Shown: positions 50,594 through 58,624 of the stretch, in pieces
Layout of the letters: each line of letters starts with the position of its first letter
Numbering within the stretch: position 1 is the stretch's first letter
Assembly: GCA_934662565.1 (NCBI GenBank)
Contig: CAKUKI010000002.1
Coordinates: 62,001 to 126,000 of the forward strand
Length of the DNA stretch: 64,000 bases
Reading direction: 5' to 3'
DNA from: an uncultured Elusimicrobiales bacterium
GTDB lineage: Bacteria; Elusimicrobiota; Elusimicrobia; Elusimicrobiales; Elusimicrobiaceae
Made by a program: the position numbers and the translations under genes
Notes under the pieces: model-generated
Told to the model about the DNA's origin: nothing
Databases searched by the model: none
Seen by the model: the letters and a program-made list of their open reading frames with translations, nothing else

Positions 50594-52216
50594 TTAGTAT
50601 TTTTTCAGTACGGCGTCTTTCGCCGCGCTGGCATAGACGTTATAATCCATGTGTTGGAAAATAGAGTCTTTCTGTTCCAAGTCATACACATACGCTTCGT
50701 TAATGCGGTTGCCGTTAATTTGTTCGTACAACTCATTGAAACGGTTGATATGGTCCTTGGTGCGCTTGGTGGAGTATTCTTTAGCGGTACCGGTGGTCAT
50801 TAAAAATGCCCAGTCGGAAGACTGCATCAGCATTAACTCCCGCGCCATTTGGTTCAGCGCGCGGCGCAACAACCCGTCCGCATTCGGGAAACGGTTTGCC
50901 ATTTCCATCATGCGTTCGGCCGCTTTAATTAAGTGGCGGTAAATCCAATCGTTTCCGCTATTGAGCCAAACGTCGTGGTAGCCTTTATCGCCCCAAGAGG
51001 ACATAGACGGCTGTACCGTTTGGTTGACCGGGTACATAGCCAAGTATTCGCTGGGGGTGACGAGCTTAATGTCCGTCTGGTCGTAATAGAGTTTTTTGAA
51101 CAGGAATTCCAAAAATTCTATCCCTTCGTACCACCAGTGGCCGTAGAGTTCCGCGTCATACATAGAAACAACCAGCGGCTTGCGGTCAATCAGCGTGCTT
51201 AAATATTCAATCTGTTTTTGGCGGTTGAACATAAAATTGCCGGCGTGCTGGGCGGCCACTTCGCGCGCCTCGTGCGGGTTGTACGGCTGTTTTTGGTTCA
51301 GCGGTACTTTGCCGGTAATTTTGTAGTATTTCATGGCGATATTGCGGCGTACGCCGTCCGAATGAAGATAAGGCTTAATGTAGTCGTAATCCAAATCGTA
51401 GCCTAAATCGCGGTAAAATTCGCGGTAGCGCGGGTCACCGGGGTAGCCGGATTCGGCGCTCCACACCTGTTGGGCCGATTCCATATCACGCGCAAAAGCC
51501 GCCACACCCGTTTGCGGGCAGTATACGGGGGCATAAATGCCGTATTTGGGCCGCGGGGTGCCGTGCAGTACGCCGTGCGATTCCGTAAAGAAGAAACGGA
51601 TGCCTTCTTCCCGCAGGAATTTATCGTCGCCCGGGTTATAGGCACATTCGGCCAGCCAAATCCCGCGCGGGCTGCGGCCAAAGCGGCTGCGGTAATCCGT
51701 CGCGGCGGTTTTAATTTGGGCGTTTACGCTTTCTTTATGCACCATGAGCGGCAAATAACCGTGCGTGGCGCAGCAGGTAATAATTTCCAGCTTGCCTAAA
51801 TCTTGAAATTTCTTAAACCCTTCCAAAATATGCCCGTGGTAGCGGTTTTCAAACAAATCCTGATAGCGGCGGAATTTGTCATAATACATTTTGGCAACGG
51901 CTTCAAACGCGGTGTTGCGGGTGCGTTCAATCTCTTTGGAAGAAAGCTCAATGCGCTGGTTCAAATAATGGCGGAAACGCTCAATGAGCAGCGGGTCCGA
52001 CATCATATTGCATAGCGGCGGAGTTAAAGACATGGTTAAACGGAAATCCGTTCCTTCCGCCTGTAAATTTTCAAACACATTTAACAGCGGCAGGTAGGTT
52101 TCCACCATGGCTTCATAAAACCAATCCTCTTCCAAAAAGTCCGGATATTCCGGATGTTTAATAAACGGCAAGTGTGCGTGCAGCACCAGCGCTAAATAGC
52201 CTTTTTCTGCTCCCAT
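50594..52216 (-). CDS. GH57 alpha-glucan enzyme, probably 1,4-alpha-glucan branching enzyme (DUF1957)
   Basis: 540 residues. N-terminal GH57 (beta/alpha)7 barrel: YLALVLHAHLPFIKHPE (conserved HxHxP), RLTMSLTPPL, THGYLP, the nucleophile Glu190 in GIWLAECAY, and acid/base Asp354 in SMYDAELYGHWW. The C-terminal DUF1957 helical domain follows (~410-530, SSWGDKGYHDVWLNSGNDW, QMARELMLMQSSDWAFL). This layout is that of Thermus/Thermotoga GH57 branching enzymes, which add alpha-1,6 branches to glycogen; a 4-alpha-glucanotransferase is the alternative. It follows the DUF4912 gene by 2 bp. Confidence 0.88.
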   Translation of the reverse strand: MGAEKGYLALVLHAHLPFIKHPEYPDFLEEDWFYEAMVETYLPLLNVFENLQAEGTDFRLTMSLTPPLCNMMSDPLLIERFRHYLNQRIELSSKEIERTRNTAFEAVAKMYYDKFRRYQDLFENRYHGHILEGFKKFQDLGKLEIITCCATHGYLPLMVHKESVNAQIKTAATDYRSRFGRSPRGIWLAECAYNPGDDKFLREEGIRFFFTESHGVLHGTPRPKYGIYAPVYCPQTGVAAFARDMESAQQVWSAESGYPGDPRYREFYRDLGYDLDYDYIKPYLHSDGVRRNIAMKYYKITGKVPLNQKQPYNPHEAREVAAQHAGNFMFNRQKQIEYLSTLIDRKPLVVSMYDAELYGHWWYEGIEFLEFLFKKLYYDQTDIKLVTPSEYLAMYPVNQTVQPSMSSWGDKGYHDVWLNSGNDWIYRHLIKAAERMMEMANRFPNADGLLRRALNQMARELMLMQSSDWAFLMTTGTAKEYSTKRTKDHINRFNELYEQINGNRINEAYVYDLEQKDSIFQHMDYNVYASAAKDAVLKKY

Positions 52217-52218
52217 AG

Positions 52219-53088
52219 TTATTTCCCCTGTTCGCGTAGCGCTTTAATGTTGATTTGGCGGACTTTATCCCCTTTGGCGTTTTGGGCTTTAATGGGTAAG
52301 TCCACCACGCTGCCGGCGGGCAGGTGTTGGCGGATAGAAAATTTGCCTTCTTTTAATTCAATAATTTGGCCGTTAATGGAAACGGTGGCATTTTTAGAAG
52401 CGGAACCGTAAATAATAATTTCACAATCCGCCTTGAGCCAGATGTCCTCGTCCGTTTGCGGGGCTTGCGTGTGGAGCACAAAAGAGGACCAGCTGGTCGG
52501 CGCGCCGGAGGTGGTAAGCTCGGTCAGTTTCCAGCGTTGGCCCACCACTTGCATCCGTTCACTGGCGCCCAGACCAATGTAGTCCGCGCCGGAGAGTTTT
52601 AAGAGTTTTTGGAAGTCCCCTTCCACAATCATCCATTTATCATCAATAATGTCGGAAATTTTGCCGGGAGGCAGTAGCGTTTGGTTGCTGCGGGAAACCA
52701 AAATAAAGCGGCCGTCGGGCGTTAAAAAGCCCAAATCCGCCACATAGCTGCGGCCGGTAGCAGGGGCATTAATATACCAGCTGCGGGCTTCAAAAATAAC
52801 GGGCATATCATAAAATTGCACCGCATTGGAGCCGTCAAAAAACGGAACACCGGTCACGTCGTACAAACGGATAATCGTTTTGGCGGCGTTTAACAGGTCC
52901 GCGCTGTATTGGCTTTTAATACATTCTATGGTAGCGGCGGTAATTTCCCAAAACAGGAACAACCACGCCGGATCCTTAGGCAACAGGAAACTTTCCGTTT
53001 TGCCGTAAGAAGCCGGAATATTTGCTTCGGCTTGCGCGTCTTTTACCGCGGGTTTTACAAACGCGGTGGACGATAAATTTTGTGTCAT
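52219..53088 (-). CDS. DUF4912 domain protein paired with the GH57 enzyme
   Basis: 289 residues from ATG 53088; a GTG 12 bases upstream overlaps the GTGAGG ribosome site and is not used. The core (~30-150) is the DUF4912 fold: PKDPAWLFLFWEITAATIE, IRLYDVTGVPF, SWYINAPATGRSYVADLG, with FILVSRSN. The rest is beta-rich and ends with a predicted Ig-like part (ATVSINGQIIELKEGKFSIR). In many genomes DUF4912 genes sit next to GH57/DUF1957 genes, and a carbohydrate-binding or regulatory role is assumed. It leads the two-gene operon. Confidence 0.8.
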   Translation of the reverse strand: MTQNLSSTAFVKPAVKDAQAEANIPASYGKTESFLLPKDPAWLFLFWEITAATIECIKSQYSADLLNAAKTIIRLYDVTGVPFFDGSNAVQFYDMPVIFEARSWYINAPATGRSYVADLGFLTPDGRFILVSRSNQTLLPPGKISDIIDDKWMIVEGDFQKLLKLSGADYIGLGASERMQVVGQRWKLTELTTSGAPTSWSSFVLHTQAPQTDEDIWLKADCEIIIYGSASKNATVSINGQIIELKEGKFSIRQHLPAGSVVDLPIKAQNAKGDKVRQINIKALREQGK

Positions 53089-53166
53089 AATATACCTCAC
53101 CCTTTAGAAAATCAACTCTATCAAATCAGCAGGATATTCTTTAGCTATTATATTGTAGCATTTATT

Positions 53167-53194
53167 CCGTACAAATATAGCAGTTTTTGTACGG
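53167..53194. promoter_or_regulatory. Operator-like inverted repeat before the glycan operon
   Basis: CCGTACAAA (53167-53175) and its exact complement TTTGTACGG (53186-53194) are separated by 10 nt, putting the arm centres 19 bp apart. It overlaps the -35 region of the likely minus-strand promoter (TATAAT about 60 bp before the DUF4912 start), the usual place for a repressor dimer. Confidence 0.55.
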
Positions 53195-53247
53195 TGTTTT
53201 TTAGGTTATTTTTGCGGGGTGGCGGCAGGGGCGCGGGGGCAATAAAA

Positions 53248-53283
53248 AAGTAAGCCCCGCTATTATAAAAAGGGGGCTTACTT
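53248..53283 (-). terminator. Terminator of the EamA transporter gene
   Basis: Stem AAGTAAGCCCC / GGGGCTTACTT with a 14-nt loop, 20 bp past the stop, followed on the minus strand by TTTTTATTG. Confidence 0.85.
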
Positions 53284-53303
53284 TCGGGCTGAAAAAAGTG
53301 CTC

Positions 53304-54191
53304 TTATTTGGCTTCTACCGGTTTTTGAATCAGGAACAGGCTAATAAAAATAATGCCTAAACCGATAAGCTCTAATCCGGACGGCATACGCCCGCGGGCG
53401 ATAATATCACTGCCCATGGCCACCACCGGCGTAAAATAAGTGACGGACGCCATGCGTGTTGCTCCCCAGCGTTTAATTAGGGCCACCATCAGCAAGAATG
53501 CCACCGCGGACGAGAAAATACCCGCGCTTAAAATGGATAAAACCACTTTTGGGCTAAACGCACTGGTGGCTGGGAACGGCTCGGCAAAAAACGCCACCAC
53601 GAGTAATACCACGGCAGAAAATAAATACTGGTGGAACGTGTTGGCTTCCAAAGAAACGGAATGGTTATCCACCATGATTTTTTTGGTCAGCACATTGCCC
53701 AAGCTGTAAGACCACGCCATTAAAAGCATGGCTGAGCAGCCGTACAAGGCCCATTTGTCATGCCCGATGGAGAGCGACGGCCACACCGTGCATAATAAAC
53801 CGGCTAACCCCACGCTCACCCCGGCGGCGCGGCGCCAAGTAAAGCGGTCCACCCCTTTTAACAAAATGGCGCCGGCAATAAAGGACCATATCGGTACGGT
53901 TCCGTTAAAAATGCCGCCAATCGTGGGCGCCACAAAACGCTGCCCCCAAGAAATAGCCGCAAACGGGAACAAAATCAGCAAAAAGCCAATGGTCCACGGG
54001 CGCCATAATTCTTTGACCGGACATTTGAGGTTTTTGCGTTGCACACCGTAAAAAACAACAAAAAACATAAACCCCGCTAACACGCGGAAAAAGGTACTCC
54101 AATACGGCGGTAAAGCTTCCACCATATTTTTGGAAGCCAAAAAGGCCGTGCCCCAACAAAGGGCTAAACAAAATGCCAACAAATAACTCAT
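53304..54191 (-). CDS. EamA/DMT superfamily transporter
   Basis: 295 residues with ten membrane helices in two EamA repeats: LLAFCLALCWGTAFLASKNM with a Trp-Gly start at helix 1, and a second repeat from WALYGCSAMLLMAWSYSLGN with FSSAVAFLLMVALIKRWGA and VTYFTPVVAMGSDIIARGR. Family members export or import amino acids, nucleobases or other metabolites; the substrate cannot be told. AGGAGG ribosome site; divergent from the metal importer. Confidence 0.85.
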   Translation of the reverse strand: MSYLLAFCLALCWGTAFLASKNMVEALPPYWSTFFRVLAGFMFFVVFYGVQRKNLKCPVKELWRPWTIGFLLILFPFAAISWGQRFVAPTIGGIFNGTVPIWSFIAGAILLKGVDRFTWRRAAGVSVGLAGLLCTVWPSLSIGHDKWALYGCSAMLLMAWSYSLGNVLTKKIMVDNHSVSLEANTFHQYLFSAVVLLVVAFFAEPFPATSAFSPKVVLSILSAGIFSSAVAFLLMVALIKRWGATRMASVTYFTPVVAMGSDIIARGRMPSGLELIGLGIIFISLFLIQKPVEAK

Positions 54192-54211
54192 GTATTTTTC
54201 CTCCTGTATTT

Positions 54212-54227
54212 TTTACATTATAGTAAA
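54212..54227. promoter_or_regulatory. Operator-like palindrome between EamA and znuA
   Basis: TTTAC-ATTATA-GTAAA covers the -10 box (TATAAT on the minus strand) of the EamA gene and lies ~35 bp upstream of the znuA -10. A metal-responsive regulator site is possible but the sequence is not a clear Zur or Fur box. Confidence 0.35.
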
Positions 54228-54259
54228 TAACTGCCCCAAAAGACGGGGATACAAAAAAG

Positions 54260-54265
54260 TATAAT
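54260..54265 (+). promoter_or_regulatory. -10 box of the znuACB-nth operon
   Basis: TATAAT, 18 bp before the znuA start, with AAGGAT as ribosome site. The -35 is not clear. Confidence 0.45.
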
Positions 54266-54283
54266 ATATATAAGGATAATTTT

Positions 54284-55186
54284 ATGAAATTCAAAAAAGC
54301 GTTTTTTATCAAACTTTTAATCATAGCGGCGGTTGGCGTGATGGGGTTGATTGCCTTGCTGGCCCGCCGCCAAGCTCCGGCACAGGACGGCCGGTTAAAG
54401 GTGGTCACGTCCGGCTATGTGGCATTTGCGGTGGCGCGGGAAATTGGGGGGGATAAAATCAATTTGTCTATGCTTTTGCCCGCCAATGCGGAGCCGCACT
54501 CTTTTGAGCCGACCCCCGGCACGATTATTGCCGTTCATTCGGCCGGAGTTTTTGTGTATGTGTCCCCGCAGTTGGAGCCGTGGGTGAAAGATATTTTGCC
54601 CAGCGTCCGCCCGCAAGCCGTGGTGGTGGAGGCGGCAAGCGGCGCGGCGCCGTCCAAAGACCCGCATATTTGGATGGATTTTGACAATATGCGCCCGTTT
54701 GCCCGCTCCGTAAGCGCGGCTTTAAGTGAGCAGGACCCCGCCAACCGTGCTTTTTTTGAGGAGCGGCTAACCCTGTTTTTGAAGGAACTGGACGAATTAG
54801 ATGCGGAGTATTCCCGCGTGTTATCCGATTGCCAAACCCGCCAAATGGTGCATATCGGGCATTTGGCTTTTGGCAATTTGGCCGCGCGGTACCGGTTGTA
54901 TTTGACGGCACTGGCGGGCACTTCGCACGACGGGGAGCACTCTGTACGCAAATTAGCCGGAGTAATTAAACAGGTGCGCCAAAGCGGTGTAAAATATGTG
55001 TTTACGGAAGAAGAAATTGCCCAAAATTTAGCCGCTACGGTGGCGCGGGAAACCGGCGCGCAGGTATTGCCTTTGTATACGGTGGAGCACGTCAGCCGCA
55101 AAGACATGGCGGCCCATACCACTTATGCGCAGTTTATGCGCCGCAATTTAACCAATTTGGCAAGGGGTTTACAATGCAAAGCGTAA
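54284..55186 (+). CDS. znuA: Zinc/manganese ABC transporter substrate-binding protein
   Basis: 300 residues. A membrane signal anchor spans 8-27 without lipobox Cys. Cluster A-I binding protein with metal-binding His in ANAEPHSFEPTPG (~72), DPHIWMDF (~125) and HIGHLAFGNLAARY (~192), plus the C-terminal GVKYVFTEEEIAQ and VEHVSRKDM. There is no His-rich loop, so zinc versus manganese cannot be decided. Overlaps the ATPase gene by 13 nt. Confidence 0.87.
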   Translation: MKFKKAFFIKLLIIAAVGVMGLIALLARRQAPAQDGRLKVVTSGYVAFAVAREIGGDKINLSMLLPANAEPHSFEPTPGTIIAVHSAGVFVYVSPQLEPWVKDILPSVRPQAVVVEAASGAAPSKDPHIWMDFDNMRPFARSVSAALSEQDPANRAFFEERLTLFLKELDELDAEYSRVLSDCQTRQMVHIGHLAFGNLAARYRLYLTALAGTSHDGEHSVRKLAGVIKQVRQSGVKYVFTEEEIAQNLAATVARETGAQVLPLYTVEHVSRKDMAAHTTYAQFMRRNLTNLARGLQCKA

Positions 55187-55965
55187 TAGAAGCCGAAAAC
55201 GTGCGGTTTAAGTATGAATCCGCTTGGGTGCTGGACGGCATTCATTTTAAGGTGGAAGCCGGCGATTATGTGGGGCTTATCGGCCCCAACGGCGGTGGCA
55301 AAACCACGTTGTTAAAAGTTTTGTTGGGGTTGGAAAAGGGCCAAGGGAAAATCCGCCTGTTCGGCACGCCGCTTGCGCAATTTAAGGATTGGCAAAAAAT
55401 AGGCTATCTGGCACAAAAAAGTCCGGTTGCGCAGAGCCGTTTTCCCATTTCCGTAGAAGAAGTAGTTTTTATGGGGTTGGAATTTGACCGCTTGCATAGC
55501 GGGGTGCGTATGTCCGACATGCGCAACGTGTACGAGGCCTTGCGTAAAACCAACACGCTGGATTATGCCAAGCGGATTTTTCACGATTTGTCTATCGGCC
55601 AGCAACAGCGCGTACTGTTGGCGCGCGCGTTGGTCAGCAAGCCCCAGCTGCTTATTTTAGATGAACCGTCCGCCGCGTTGGATGCGGGCAGTCGGGAAGA
55701 ATTTTTTAATTTATTAGGGGAATTGAACACCCGCCACGGCGTGACTATTTTATTAATCACGCACGATACCGGCGAAGTGGGAAAGTACATCTCTAAATTT
55801 ATGTATGTGGATAAAGAGTTGGTTTTTTACGGAACCAAACAGGAATTTTGCCAATCGTCCGCGGTGGCGGCCAAGTTGGGGGCGTTTGCCCAACATACCA
55901 TAGACCACCTGCATAATGCGGGGCACTGCCCGCTGGGCGGCTGTGGGGAGGAACACCATGATTAG
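55174..55965 (+). CDS. znuC: Zinc/manganese ABC transporter ATP-binding protein
   Basis: 263 residues. Walker A GPNGGGKTTLL, Q-loop in YLAQKSPVAQ, signature LSIGQQQRV, Walker B LLILDEPSAALD and H-loop LLITHDTG. The C-terminus ends HLHNAGHCPLGGCGEEHHD, a His/Cys cluster that may bind the metal. It energises import by the ZnuB permease. Overlaps both neighbours. Confidence 0.92.
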   Translation: MQSVIEAENVRFKYESAWVLDGIHFKVEAGDYVGLIGPNGGGKTTLLKVLLGLEKGQGKIRLFGTPLAQFKDWQKIGYLAQKSPVAQSRFPISVEEVVFMGLEFDRLHSGVRMSDMRNVYEALRKTNTLDYAKRIFHDLSIGQQQRVLLARALVSKPQLLILDEPSAALDAGSREEFFNLLGELNTRHGVTILLITHDTGEVGKYISKFMYVDKELVFYGTKQEFCQSSAVAAKLGAFAQHTIDHLHNAGHCPLGGCGEEHHD

Positions 55966-56776
55966 TGAATTTTTAAGTTATGGCTTTGTGCAACGCGGGT
56001 TGCTGGCCGGCTCTTTGGCGGCGGCCATTTGTGCGATACTGGGCGTGTTTCTGGTCTTAAAACGGCTCTCTTTAATTGGGGACGGCCTGAGCCATGTGTG
56101 TTTAACCGGTGTGGCGGCGGCACTTTTATTGGGGGCCTCGCCCGTGTATGTATCTATTCCGGTGGTAATGGTGTCTTCCGTGGGGATTTTGAAACTGGCA
56201 GAAAAATTCCGCATTTACGGGGACGCGGCTATTGGTATTGTCAGTGCGGCCGGTTTGGCTATCGGCCTGTTTATTACCGCGCTCGCGGGCGGGTTTAATA
56301 CGGATTTACTGGGTTATCTGTTCGGCAGTATTTTAACGGTTGGCTGGGACGAAACCGTATTGTGTGCGGTGCTGCTGGCGGTTTTACTGTTCTTTTTAAC
56401 TTTTTTCTATCGGGATTTGGTGTCCGCCTCGTTTGATGCGCCGTTTGCGCATACGCGCGGCATTAACGTACAGGCCATGGATTTAACGCTTACGCTGATT
56501 ACTTCCGCCGCCGTGGTACTTACGTTTAAGGTGGTGGGGATTTTTCTGATTTCCGCCTTGCTGATTATTCCGCCGGTGGCGGCGCTGATGCTGGCGCGCA
56601 CGTTTAAGCAAGTGCTGGGCTGGGCGGTGGTGCTGGCGGTACTGGCGGTATGGGCCGGAGTATTTTTATCCTTTTTGTTTGATATTCCGTCCGGCGCTAC
56701 CATTATTTTGGTCAATTTAGCCTTTTTGGCGGCGGCCTATGCGTGGAACCGCTTGCGGAGCCGTTATGCCCGCTAA
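55958..56776 (+). CDS. znuB: Zinc/manganese ABC transporter permease
   Basis: 272 residues from ATG 55958 (GGGGAGG 5 nt upstream); the open frame upstream lies inside znuC. Eight or so helices with the ABC-3 family segments GDGLSHVCLTGVAAALLLGA, AIGIVSAAGLAIGLF, FNTDLLGYLFGSIL and VGIFLISALLIIPPVAAL. It forms the metal pore with ZnuC. Its last codons overlap the nth start. Confidence 0.92.
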   Translation: MISEFLSYGFVQRGLLAGSLAAAICAILGVFLVLKRLSLIGDGLSHVCLTGVAAALLLGASPVYVSIPVVMVSSVGILKLAEKFRIYGDAAIGIVSAAGLAIGLFITALAGGFNTDLLGYLFGSILTVGWDETVLCAVLLAVLLFFLTFFYRDLVSASFDAPFAHTRGINVQAMDLTLTLITSAAVVLTFKVVGIFLISALLIIPPVAALMLARTFKQVLGWAVVLAVLAVWAGVFLSFLFDIPSGATIILVNLAFLAAAYAWNRLRSRYAR

Positions 56777-57416
56777 TTCCAAGCCGGACACGCTGCCGCT
56801 TATCCGTGCCTTAAAAAAGCTGTATCCCAAACATATTATTCCGCTTCACCATGCAAACGCTTGGCAGCTGCTTTGCGCGGTTATTTTATCTGCCCAATGT
56901 ACAGATGCGCGCGTGAATACCATTACACCGGCGTTGTTTGCGGCTTATCCCACGCCGCAAGCACTAGCGCAGGCGGATATTCAAGCGGTGGAAAAAATTA
57001 TCCACTCGGCCGGATTTTACCGCAGTAAGGCGCTTTCCTTAATAGAAAGCTCCCGACGCATTTGTGATGTTTTCGGCGGGGAAGTGCCGCAAAACATGGC
57101 GGATTTACTTTCCTTGCGCGGGGTGGCCCGTAAAACGGCCAATGTAATGCTGGGCGATTATTTCAAAAAGCCGGAAGGGATTGTGGTGGATACCCATGTA
57201 AAGCGGCTGGCCTATCGGCTGGGGCTGACCCGTCAAACGGACCCGGTAAAGGTGGAAAAAGATTTGACTGGGGCTATTCCCTACCGTTATTGGGGGTGGA
57301 TTGCCATTGCGCTTATTTTGCACGGCCGCCAAGTGTGTAATGCGCGTAAGCCTCTTTGCTCCCAATGCCCGTTGCGCCCGTTGTGCCCGCGGCAAGGGGT
57401 CAAAATAAGCGCGTAA
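56766..57416 (+). CDS. nth: Endonuclease III
   Basis: 216 residues from ATG 56766, which overlaps znuB by 11 nt. Base-excision glycosylase/AP lyase for oxidised pyrimidines. Visible are LLCAVILSAQCTDARVN, the HhH with catalytic Lys (LRGVARKTANVMLG), Asp in VVDTHVKRLAYRLG, and the [4Fe-4S] site C-x6-C-x2-C-x5-C (CNARKPLCSQCPLRPLC). Cotranscription with the metal importer is likely incidental. Confidence 0.94.
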   Translation: MPANSKPDTLPLIRALKKLYPKHIIPLHHANAWQLLCAVILSAQCTDARVNTITPALFAAYPTPQALAQADIQAVEKIIHSAGFYRSKALSLIESSRRICDVFGGEVPQNMADLLSLRGVARKTANVMLGDYFKKPEGIVVDTHVKRLAYRLGLTRQTDPVKVEKDLTGAIPYRYWGWIAIALILHGRQVCNARKPLCSQCPLRPLCPRQGVKISA

Positions 57417-57435
57417 AATTTTGTGATGGAGCAAA

Positions 57436-57463
57436 AAAATCCCCGCCGTTTGGCGGGGATTTT
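57436..57463. terminator. Bidirectional terminator between nth and oadB
   Basis: Stem AAAATCCCCGCC / GGCGGGGATTTT with GTTT loop; both converging genes end within 20 bp of it. Confidence 0.9.
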
Positions 57464-57478
57464 TGCGTTTGGGTAAAA

Positions 57479-58615
57479 TTATTTGCCCAAGAAAGCCAGC
57501 AAGATACCGGCCGCAACCGCACTGCCGATTACGCCGGCCACATTGGGCCCCATGGCGTGCATCAGCAGGTAGTTGTTCTTGTCGTATTCCTGCCCCACTT
57601 TGTTGGAAACGCGGGCCGCCATAGGAACGGCGGACACACCGGCGGAACCAATCAGCGGGTTGACTTTGGTTTTGCTCAAGCAGTTCATCAGTTTAGCCAT
57701 TAACACACCGGACGCGGTGGCAATGGAAAACGCAATAACGCCCAGTACCAAAATGCCCAAGGTTTGCGGCGTAAGGAACAATTTAGCCTGCAATTTGGAG
57801 CCTACGGCCAAACCCAGCAAAATGGTGACAATGTTGCAAAACTCGTTTTGGAGCGTTTTGGAAAGCCGTTCCGCCACGCCGGATTCTTTAATCAGGTTGC
57901 CAAATGTAAGCGCACCGATTAAGGGCGCGGCATCCGGCAACAAGAACGCGCAGAGCAAAAGCAAAACAATGGGGAACAGGATTTTTTCCCGTTTGGAAAC
58001 GGGGCGCAGCTGTTGCATTTTAATTTTGCGTTCTGCATCCGTGGTCAGCAGTTTCATAATGGGGGGTTGGATAATCGGCACCAAGGCCATATAGGAATAC
58101 GCCGCCACGGCAATAGCGCCTAATAATTCGGGCGCTAGGCGCGAGGTTAAAAATATAGCCGTCGGGCCGTCTGCCCCGCCGATAATGCCGATAGACGCGG
58201 CTTGGCGCAGCGTGTAGCCCAAGCCTTCCACATGCATACCGTTCATGGCAATAGCACCAATCAGCGTAGCAAAAATGCCAAACTGCGCGGCACCGCCTAA
58301 AAGGGCCATTTTCGGGTTGGCAATGAGCGGGCCGAAGTCCGTCATGGCGCCTACGGACATAAAGATAAACAACGGGAACAGACCCGTGTTAATGCCCGCA
58401 TTAAAAATAATGCCCAAAAAGTTGCCGGGGGCGGCAATATCGGCCACCGGAATATTGGACAATAACCCGCCAAAAGCAATCGGCACCAGCAAAAGCGGTT
58501 CAAATTGCTTTTTAATGCCCAGCCATAGCAGGAACAAGCACACGGCAATCATTACGATTTGTTGCCAAGTGACGGCGTAAAGTGCCGTAGCTTCCAATAG
58601 TTTGGAAATTTCCAT
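57479..58615 (-). CDS. oadB: Na+-translocating decarboxylase beta subunit
   Basis: 378 residues, about nine membrane helices plus the re-entrant segment with conserved Asp GGADGPTAIF. Landmarks: GIKKQFEPLLLVPIAFGGLL, GALTFGNLIKESGVAERL, and VGQEYDKNNYLLMHAMGPNVAGVIGSA (shortened here). It moves Na+ out while decarboxylating carboxybiotin. It matches the OadB/GcdB/MmdB family; the actual acid (oxaloacetate, methylmalonyl-CoA or glutaconyl-CoA) depends on the alpha subunit, which is OadA-like. 9 bp after oadA. Confidence 0.92.
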   Translation of the reverse strand: MEISKLLEATALYAVTWQQIVMIAVCLFLLWLGIKKQFEPLLLVPIAFGGLLSNIPVADIAAPGNFLGIIFNAGINTGLFPLFIFMSVGAMTDFGPLIANPKMALLGGAAQFGIFATLIGAIAMNGMHVEGLGYTLRQAASIGIIGGADGPTAIFLTSRLAPELLGAIAVAAYSYMALVPIIQPPIMKLLTTDAERKIKMQQLRPVSKREKILFPIVLLLLCAFLLPDAAPLIGALTFGNLIKESGVAERLSKTLQNEFCNIVTILLGLAVGSKLQAKLFLTPQTLGILVLGVIAFSIATASGVLMAKLMNCLSKTKVNPLIGSAGVSAVPMAARVSNKVGQEYDKNNYLLMHAMGPNVAGVIGSAVAAGILLAFLGK

Positions 58616-58624
58616 TTTTCTCTC

